A stretch of 11,451 nucleotides of DNA from JABFRZ01 sp036376275 (GTDB taxonomy: Bacteria > Planctomycetota > UBA1135 > GCA-002686595): NCBI GenBank assembly GCA_036376275.1, contig DASVAP010000304.1, positions 1-11,451 on the forward strand. Reading direction: 5' to 3'. A program made the translations under genes and the position numbers. Positions 6,606 through 11,451 of this stretch are shown here, piece by piece. Within the stretch, counting starts at the first letter, position 1. Each line of letters opens with the position of its first letter. The notes beneath the pieces are model-generated. The model searched no databases, was not told where the DNA came from, and saw only the letters and a program-made list of their open reading frames with translations.

Positions 6606-7068
6606 GAGGAGCCGCACGGCCCCGCAGGACGTCCAGGAAGCCTCCACGACCCCCGCGCCGATCGCGGCGGAGCTGCGCGCGAGGCCGAGCGCGTCGCGGC
6701 GCTGGTCGAGTTTCGCGGGACGCGCGCCTTCCTCGCCGCGGCACGCGAGCACGAGGCCGCGGGCCTGCGCGTGCTCGGCGTGCGCTTCGACCTGATGCTG
6801 CCGAAAAAGCAGCCCGGCGAGGTGGCTGCGCTCGTGCAGGGCTTCCTGGAGGAACGCGCGTGGGCGCTGCCGACGCTGGTCTACCACGCGCCCGACTACA
6901 GGGCCATCAACGCGCGCTTCGAGCTCCCTGGCGCGATCCCGGTGAACTCGCCCTCGACCGCACGGGCAAGGTCGTCGACCGCAAGGAAGGCGAGGCCTCG
7001 CGCGCGCGCTTCGCGGAGATGGCCAGGAAAGCCCTCGGGCCGCTGGGCGAGCTCGCGCGCCAGCGCCC
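6591..7068 (+). pseudogene. Chimeric pseudogene: methyltransferase-like start fused to TlpA-like C-terminal half
   Basis: The first part, 6673 to about 6741, reads (R)EAERVAALVEFRGTRAFLAA after a one-base slip. It matches TEAERIAGLVECRGTRAFLAA of the methyltransferase (10294 to about 10363, roughly 80% at DNA level). It then switches within a GCGGC-type microhomology to REHEAAGLRVLGVRFDLMLP and onward through DYRAINARFELPGAIPV, matching TlpA-like residues about 78-144. At about 6945 one base is missing. In the next frame the homology resumes as LALDRTGKVVDRKEGE, then SRARFAEMARKALG, matching the TlpA end. The CxxC part is absent, and the equivalent of the TlpA stop codon is lost. With two frameshifts, no catalytic cysteines and a mixed origin, this is not a functional gene. 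It abuts the convergent repeat-protein gene. Boundaries are approximate. Confidence 0.75.
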
Positions 7069-9912
7069 TCAACGGGCGGACGCCTTGGCCTGGACCGTGA
7101 CCTTGAACTGGCACGTCGCCTCGTTCCCCGAGGCGTCGGTGGCCGTGCAGGTCACGACGGTCGTACCTCGGGGGAAGTAGCTCCCCGAAGGCGGAGCGCA
7201 GACGACGCTGGGCGCGGGATCCCGATCGTCGGTGGCCGTGACCTTGAAGGTCACGACCTCGCCAGCTCCATTCGCAGCGCTGTCGACCACCGAAATCGAC
7301 GACGGGCAGTCGAGGACGGGCGGAATCTTGTCCAGGCAGCCCCACTTGGCGAGGTAGCTGTCTCCGGAGTCGGCGGCGCTCGTGAACGTGCCGCCGGCGT
7401 AGAGCGCGGCGCCGCCGCCGTCGTCGTACACCGCCAGGGCCTCGACCGCGCCGTTCATCCCGCTGCCGAGCGCGCTCCAGCTCGAGCCGTCCCACCGCGC
7501 GATGTGGCGCGCCGCCACGCCGCCGGCGGTCGTGAAGTCGCCACCGGCGTAGAGCGCCGGGCCGCTGCCGTCGTCGTACACCGCCAGGGCGCGGACGAAC
7601 CAGTTCATCCCGCTTCCGAGCGCACTCCAGCTCGAGCCGTCCCACCGCGCGATGTTGCTCGCCGGAGCGCCGCCGGCGCCCGTGAAGCCGCCACCGACAT
7701 AGAGCGCAGGGCCGCTGCCGTCGTCGTACACCGCCAGGGCGGAGACGACCTCGTTCCTCTCGCTCTCGTCGATCCCGCTTCCGAGAGCGCTCCAGCGCGA
7801 GCCGTCCCAACGCGCGATGTAGTTGGCCGCCATGCCGCCCGCGGTCGTGAAGCCGCCACCGGCGTAGAGCGCAGGCCCGTTGCCGTCGTCGTACGCCGCC
7901 AGGGCGGAGACGGCGCGGTTCATCCCGCTACCGAGCGCACTCCAGCTCGAGCCGTTCCACCGGGCGATGCGGCCCGCCGCCACGCCGCCCGCGGTCGTGA
8001 ATACGCCGCCGGCGTAGAGTGCAGGGCCTCCGCCGTCGTCGTATGCCGCCAGGGCGTCGACGTTGAGGTTCATTCCGCTTCCAAGGGCTCTCCAGCTCGA
8101 GCCGTCCCACCGGGCGACGCGGCTCGCAGCCACGCCGCCAGCGGCCGTGAAGCCGCCGCCGACGTGCAGCGCGGGGCCGCCGCGCAGACGCTCGTCGTAC
8201 ACCGCCAACGCCGAGACGCCGCTGTCTGTGATCCCGCCTCCCAGCGCGCTCCAGGTCGAGCCGTCCCAGCGGGCGATGCGACTCGCCGCCACGCCACCCG
8301 CGGTGAGGAAGCCACCGCCCGCGTAGAGCGCGTGGCCGCCGCCGGGGTCGGACACCGCCAAGGCGTCGACCTCGTTGTTCAACCCGCTTCCGAGCGCGCT
8401 CCAGCGCGAGCCGTCCCAACGCGCGATGTTGCTTGCCGCCACGCCGCCCGCCGTCGCGAAGAGGCCAGCGCCATAGAGGGCGGGACCGCTACCGGTGTCG
8501 TGCACCGCCAGGGCGTTGACGGGGATGGGAGATCCGCTGCCGCCCATCCCGCTTCCGAGCGCGCTCCAGCTCGAGCCATCCCAGCGCGCGATGCGGCGCG
8601 TCGCCCCGCCGCCCGCGGTCGTGAAGTCGCCGCCGGCGTACAGCGCGGGGCCGCCGCCGCCGTCGTACACCGCCAGCGAGGAGACGTAGCGGTTCATCCC
8701 GCTTCCCAGCGGGCTCCAGCGCGAGCCGTCCCAGCGGGCGATCCTGCTCGCCGCCACGCCGCCCGCGGTCGTGAACCAGCCACCGGCGTAGAGCGCGGGA
8801 CCGCCGCCATCGTCGTGCACCGCCAGGGCGGAGACTTGCTCGTTCATCCCGCTTCCGAGCACGCTCCAGCTCGACCCGTCCCACCGTGCGATCCTGCTCG
8901 CCGACACGCCGCCTGCAGTCGTGAAGCTGCCTCCGGCGTAGAGCGCGGAACCGGCGCCGTCGTCGTGCACCGCCAGGGCGAAGACCCAGTCGTTCATCCC
9001 GCTGCCGAGCGCGTTCCAGCTCGAGCCGTCCCACCGTGCGATGTTCTTCGCCGCCACACCACCGGCAGTCGTGAAGACGCCACCGGCGTAGAGCGCCGGG
9101 CCGCGTCCGTCGTCGTACACCGTCAGGGCGTCGACGGCGGCGAACTCGACAACCCCGCTTCCGCGCATCCCGCTTCCGAGCGCGCTCCAGCTCGAGCCAT
9201 CCCAACGGGCGATGCGACTCGCATCCGTGCCGCCCGCGGTCGTGAACCAGCCACCGGCGTAGAGCGCGGGGCCGACGCCGTCGTCGTACACCGCCAAGGC
9301 GTGGACGCCTTGACCGTTCATGCCGCCTCCCAGAGGGCTCCAGCTCGCGCCGTCCCAGCGGGCGATGTGGCTCGCCTCCACGCCGCCGGCGCTCGTGAAC
9401 TCGCCACCGACATAGAGCGCCGATCCGCCGCCGTCGTCGTGCTCCGCCAGGGCGTTGACGACTCCGAATGTGTTCGTCCCCGGCGCTCCGCCGAACGTCG
9501 GCAGCCAGCTCGGCGAGCACGTGCTCCCCTGGGAGAGCGAGAGTGGATCGACGCCCACCGAGCTCGCGCTCGCGGAGACGCCGACGCTCGCGCTCGCCAC
9601 CAGGTTCCGGCCGCTGCTCCCGACCGCGGTCACCTGGACGCGCTCGGCCTCCCTTGGCACCCGCGCCTCGAGGCGGTAATGGCCGCGCGCGTCCACCACG
9701 GCTTTCCCGCCCGCGCTCGTCACCACCACGGCACCCTCCGCGGGAGAGCCGTCGGGAGCGAACACGAAGCCCTCGAATACGACGGGCGAGGTGACCTCCT
9801 CGAACCGATCGAGCTGCTCGGGTCCGGGAGTCGCCGCAGCTTGTGCACGAGCTGCGCTGCCGAGCGCGAGGACTCCGACGAAGAATATCGATCGCAGTGC
9901 GCTGTCGAGCAT
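7069..9912 (-). CDS. Secreted 14-repeat (LYAGG..IARWDGSSWSALG) protein with C-terminal HYR domain
   Basis: The product has 947 residues. The ATG at 9912 is preferred over an ATG at 9927 and a TTG at 9936 because GGAAGG lies seven bases upstream of it. Residues 1-23 (ending in GSAARA) are a signal peptide. Residues about 40-110 resemble a carboxypeptidase-regulatory/Ig-like module (VVFEGFVFAPDGSPAEGAVVV). From about 150 to 858 come 14 tandem units of about 49 residues with consensus ALAVYDDG.GPALYAGG.FTTAGGVAAS.IARWDGSSWSALGSGMN. The last unit degenerates at AKWGC. Residues about 863-941 are a HYR (hyalin-like) domain: PPVLDCP at the front and FPRGTTVVTCTATDASGNEATC near the end. Such proteins are extracellular or surface proteins. 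The repeats probably form a beta-propeller-like array (inference), and no enzymatic motif is seen. It is transcribed alone, convergent to the pseudogene and divergent from the methyltransferase. Confidence 0.92.
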   Translation of the reverse strand: MLDSALRSIFFVGVLALGSAARAQAAATPGPEQLDRFEEVTSPVVFEGFVFAPDGSPAEGAVVVTSAGGKAVVDARGHYRLEARVPREAERVQVTAVGSSGRNLVASASVGVSASASSVGVDPLSLSQGSTCSPSWLPTFGGAPGTNTFGVVNALAEHDDGGGSALYVGGEFTSAGGVEASHIARWDGASWSPLGGGMNGQGVHALAVYDDGVGPALYAGGWFTTAGGTDASRIARWDGSSWSALGSGMRGSGVVEFAAVDALTVYDDGRGPALYAGGVFTTAGGVAAKNIARWDGSSWNALGSGMNDWVFALAVHDDGAGSALYAGGSFTTAGGVSASRIARWDGSSWSVLGSGMNEQVSALAVHDDGGGPALYAGGWFTTAGGVAASRIARWDGSRWSPLGSGMNRYVSSLAVYDGGGGPALYAGGDFTTAGGGATRRIARWDGSSWSALGSGMGGSGSPIPVNALAVHDTGSGPALYGAGLFATAGGVAASNIARWDGSRWSALGSGLNNEVDALAVSDPGGGHALYAGGGFLTAGGVAASRIARWDGSTWSALGGGITDSGVSALAVYDERLRGGPALHVGGGFTAAGGVAASRVARWDGSSWRALGSGMNLNVDALAAYDDGGGPALYAGGVFTTAGGVAAGRIARWNGSSWSALGSGMNRAVSALAAYDDGNGPALYAGGGFTTAGGMAANYIARWDGSRWSALGSGIDESERNEVVSALAVYDDGSGPALYVGGGFTGAGGAPASNIARWDGSSWSALGSGMNWFVRALAVYDDGSGPALYAGGDFTTAGGVAARHIARWDGSSWSALGSGMNGAVEALAVYDDGGGAALYAGGTFTSAADSGDSYLAKWGCLDKIPPVLDCPSSISVVDSAANGAGEVVTFKVTATDDRDPAPSVVCAPPSGSYFPRGTTVVTCTATDASGNEATCQFKVTVQAKASAR
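7339..9462 (-). repeat. 14 tandem in-frame repeat units of about 147 bp
   Basis: The coding repeats are visible at DNA level. Segments such as CTCCAGCTCGAGCCGTCCCA, GGCGTAGAGCGC and TCGTCGTACACCGCCAGGGC recur with small changes roughly every 147 bp on the plus strand. Short in-frame insertions between units (for example SGVVEF and SGSPIP) and single-unit variants (ALHVGG, LYGAGLFATAGG) distinguish them. Frame is kept throughout, so the array is under coding selection. The high similarity implies recent duplication or homogenisation by recombination. Confidence 0.9.
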
Positions 9913-9919
9913 CGTTCGA

Positions 9920-9925
9920 CCTTCC
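9920..9925 (-). promoter_or_regulatory. Ribosome binding site deciding the start of the repeat protein
   Basis: The minus strand reads GGAAGG, seven bases before the ATG at 9912. The two upstream candidates (TTG at 9936, ATG at 9927) have no comparable site, and starting there would put extra residues before the signal peptide. Confidence 0.65.
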
Positions 9926-9936
9926 ATCCAGGGCAA

Positions 9937-10203
9937 TCGTTCCTAGCTGGTGTCGGGGGGCGAGCCGTCACATGGGCAGAACTCGGTATCCGCTGCTGAT
10001 CCGGCGCGTGACGCCGCTCTCACCGACCGCCGAACGGTCGCGCTCGCGTGCCCAGGGCCCCCTCCTGGGAACGAGCACGTCGAGTCCGCCTCGGCGCGAG
10101 TCCTCGCGGCTGCCCCATGCGACGGCCGCCTCGCACGCGCCCGCCGCGTTCGCCTTGCGTCAGACGGCTCGCCGCGACCGTCGAGCGCAATAGAGTGCGA
10201 GGA
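9937..10203. promoter_or_regulatory. Divergent intergenic region with two inverted repeats and a shared 15-mer
   Basis: This non-coding stretch separates the repeat-protein gene (minus) from the methyltransferase (plus) and should carry both promoters. I see CGACCG/CGGTCG (10024-10029 and 10035-10040, 5-nt loop), CCCAGG/CCTGGG (10051-10056 and 10064-10069, 7-nt loop), and the 15-mer GCGTTCGCCTTGCGT at 10146-10160, which is duplicated at 6591-6605. No consensus -35/-10 pair is convincing. AATAGAGT shortly before the methyltransferase ATG is the only A/T-containing patch near a start. Confidence 0.35.
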
Positions 10204-11214
10204 ATGCAGGCTCTCGCGCTCGCGTGCGTGTCATTCGTCCTGTCCGGCGCAACCCAGGATGCCGCCGCGGTTCCCCGCGACCCGCTCGCGACCCTGCGCA
10301 CCGAGGCGGAGCGCATCGCAGGGCTGGTCGAGTGCAGGGGGACGCGCGCCTTCCTCGCGGCGACGAATGCCCTGCCCGCCGTCGAGCCGCGCACGGTGCT
10401 GTACGACGCCAAGGCGCGCGAGGCCGTGACGCCTGAGCAGCACACGCGGCTCGCCACGGCCGAGCAGGCGCGCTTCCAGCCGACGGAGTACGGGCCGGAG
10501 TTCTACTACACGACGCGCTACGGCTCGCCGCTCGCCTACGCGCGCGCGCTGGAGGTCCTCGGACGGGCCGTGGGCCCCGCGACCGACGCGCTCTCCGGGA
10601 AGCGCATCCTCGACTTCGGCTACGGCGGGATCGGGCACCTGCGCATGCTCGCGAGCCTGGGCTGCGACGTTGTCGGGGTGGACGTGGACTCGCTCCTGCA
10701 CGCGTACTACCAGCCCGAGGACCAGGGCGAGGTCGCGAGCGCGAGCAGCGGGAAGCCCGGGCGCCTCGCGCTCGTGCACGGGCGCTGGCCGGCCGAGGCG
10801 GCGGCCAAGGCCGCGGTCGGCGACGGCTACGACCTCGTGCTCTCGAAGAACGTGCTGAAGCAGGGCTACGTGCGGCCGGCGCAGGAGGTGGACCCGCGCC
10901 TGCTCGTGGACCTGGGCGTGCCGCCCGAGGCGTTCCTGGCGGAGGTCGCGCGCATCCTGAAGCCCGGCGGACACCTCCTGATCTACAACCTCTGCCCGGC
11001 GCCGAAGCCCGATCGGTACCTCCCGTGGGCCTACGGCGAGTCGCCCTTCACGCGCGCGGAGCTGCAGGGCGCCGGCTTCGAGCTCCTGGCCTTCGACGTC
11101 GAAGACCACGCGGCCGCGCGCGAGCTGGGCTTCGCGCTCGGCTGGGAGCAGCAGGGCATGGACCTCGAGGGCGACCTCTTCGCCTGGTACACCCTGGCGA
11201 GGCGCAAGGGGTGA
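10204..11214 (+). CDS. Class I SAM-dependent methyltransferase with apparent signal peptide
   Basis: The product has 336 residues. Residues 1-16 (MQALALACVSFVLSGA) look like a short signal peptide, followed by TQDAAAVPRDP. Residues about 28-130 form an N-terminal region with ERIAGLVECRGTRAFLAATN and GPEFYYTTRYGSPLAYARAL. The Rossmann methyltransferase core follows: motif I ILDFGYGGIGHL (135-146), the acidic strand end VVGVDVDSLL (156-165), YDLVLSKNVL (209-218) and ILKPGGHLLIYN (251-262), closing with FTRAELQGAGFELLAFDV. The SAM-binding core is intact, but the methyl acceptor is unknown. An exported SAM-dependent enzyme is odd because SAM is cytoplasmic. A start further in would remove the signal, but the next plausible one falls inside the conserved N-terminal block. 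The ATG follows GCGAGGA, too close for a normal Shine-Dalgarno. Part of the N-terminal region is duplicated in the pseudogene at 6673 to about 6741. Confidence 0.87.
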   Translation: MQALALACVSFVLSGATQDAAAVPRDPLATLRTEAERIAGLVECRGTRAFLAATNALPAVEPRTVLYDAKAREAVTPEQHTRLATAEQARFQPTEYGPEFYYTTRYGSPLAYARALEVLGRAVGPATDALSGKRILDFGYGGIGHLRMLASLGCDVVGVDVDSLLHAYYQPEDQGEVASASSGKPGRLALVHGRWPAEAAAKAAVGDGYDLVLSKNVLKQGYVRPAQEVDPRLLVDLGVPPEAFLAEVARILKPGGHLLIYNLCPAPKPDRYLPWAYGESPFTRAELQGAGFELLAFDVEDHAAARELGFALGWEQQGMDLEGDLFAWYTLARRKG

Positions 11215-11228
11215 GCCCGCCGGCGGGC
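11215..11228 (+). terminator. GCCCGC/GCGGGC palindrome after the methyltransferase stop
   Basis: A perfect 14-bp palindrome, GCCCGCCGGCGGGC, starts at the base after the TGA. It can form a short stem, but the loop would be minimal and there is no T-run, so termination is only a guess. Confidence 0.3.
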
Positions 11229-11341
11229 CGCACCCCGCAGGCCGGCGCCGTTCGCGCCGAGCTCGCGGGCGGATTCCTCCAGGGATCGGGCGGGCTCGCG
11301 CTGTCTTCCACCGGGCCGGCGGCCCCGGCCCTGCCCCTCCC

Positions 11342-11451
11342 GTGACCTCCCTCGGGCGACCCGAGTTCCGCGCGCTGTTCCTGGAGCAGCGCGACCCGCT
11401 CTTTCGCTTCCTGCTGCGCCTGACGCGCAGCGCCCCGGACGCCGAGGACCT
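11342..11451 (+). CDS. ECF-type RNA polymerase sigma factor, N-terminal fragment (cut by window edge)
   Basis: From a GTG at 11342 the frame reads VTSLGRPEFRALFLEQ, then RDPLFRFLLRLTRSAPDAEDL, to the window end (36 complete codons). The block FRALFLEQRDPLFRFLLRLTRSAPDAEDL is the start of sigma-70 region 2 (regions 2.1-2.2) as found in extracytoplasmic-function sigma factors, where it is usually followed by a Q[DE].F motif that here lies outside the window. It would bind core RNA polymerase and direct a stress or envelope regulon. The start is provisional: no Shine-Dalgarno is seen (CCCCTCCC precedes), and the 127-bp gap after the methyltransferase could hold its promoter. The gene is likely independent of the methyltransferase. 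Confidence 0.75.
   Translation, partial: MTSLGRPEFRALFLEQRDPLFRFLLRLTRSAPDAED

Noticed and set aside
4704..6744. Long minus-strand frames (410 and 473 codons) opposite the TlpA/PPC/MBL genes.
   Set aside because: The translations are low-complexity and Arg/Gly/Ala-rich, without recognisable domains. The plus-strand genes show clear families and overlapping stop/start coupling.
6604..7180. The fragments of 63 and 106 codons and the long frame through 6591-7100, considered as small genes.
   Set aside because: Each covers only part of a homology that continues in another frame, and the last runs on antisense into the repeat-protein gene, so they are pieces of one pseudogene.
7339..9462. Regularly spaced repeats considered as a CRISPR array or non-coding satellite.
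   Set aside because: The period (about 147 bp) is too long, there are no unique spacers, and the repeats are in-frame parts of one protein.
7504..9999. An 831-codon open frame on the plus strand, antisense to the repeat protein, with its own repetitive translation (VVHRQG..HPASERAPARAVP).
   Set aside because: It is the mirror of the repeat array: regular GC-rich repeats keep the opposite strand free of stops. It has no fold-like features or initiation signals, whereas the minus strand has a signal peptide, ribosome binding site and HYR domain.

Overview
The window is very GC-rich bacterial chromosome (strong G/C bias at third codon positions, few Shine-Dalgarno sites, GTG and TTG starts). 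The long secreted protein built from 'LYAGG-FTTAGG-IARWDGSSWSALG' repeats closed by a HYR domain, the several lipoproteins, the redoxin with signal peptide and the ECF-type sigma factor resemble what I know from Planctomycetota. This assignment is an inference from protein style, not from a marker gene.

Layout. 1-1146 (minus strand): the N-terminal part of an MscS-type mechanosensitive channel running off the left edge, preceded by a SnoaL/NTF2-like lipoprotein. 1183-3081 (plus): an ABC-F ATPase, divergent from the lipoprotein across only 36 bp and followed by a strong hairpin. 3286-3603: a small unrecognised protein. 3604-4089: no intact protein gene. It holds a remnant of a PPC/DUF296 gene, a minus-strand tRNA gene and a perfect 10-bp inverted repeat. 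4090-6588 (plus): a compact apparent operon of a secreted one-cysteine redoxin, a TlpA-like thioredoxin lipoprotein, a PPC/DUF296 protein and an UlaG-like metallo-beta-lactamase-fold lipoprotein. Two of the three junctions are 4-bp stop/start overlaps. 6591-7068: a chimeric pseudogene joining a piece like the start of the methyltransferase gene to the C-terminal half of the TlpA gene. 7069-9912 (minus): the 14-repeat/HYR secreted protein. 10204-11214 (plus): a SAM-dependent methyltransferase with an apparent signal peptide. 11342 to the end: the start of an ECF-type sigma factor.

The most notable object is the tRNA gene at 3778-3870 (minus). It has the architecture of a selenocysteine tRNA (8-bp acceptor stem, 6-bp D stem with 4-nt loop, long variable arm, anticodon loop CTGCAAA), but its anticodon is GCA (cysteine) and its discriminator base is U73, the cysteine identity base. 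It therefore looks like a tRNASec-shaped tRNACys rather than an ordinary tRNACys or a true tRNASec.

The second theme is local gene debris. Both pseudogene remnants resemble genes that are intact in this same window (PPC, TlpA, methyltransferase), which points to repeated local duplication, illegitimate recombination and decay. The redoxin/TlpA/PPC/MBL run is probably co-transcribed. The two redoxins and the MBL protein carry export signals, which suggests an envelope-located thiol/redox or hydrolase function, but no substrate can be read from the sequence.
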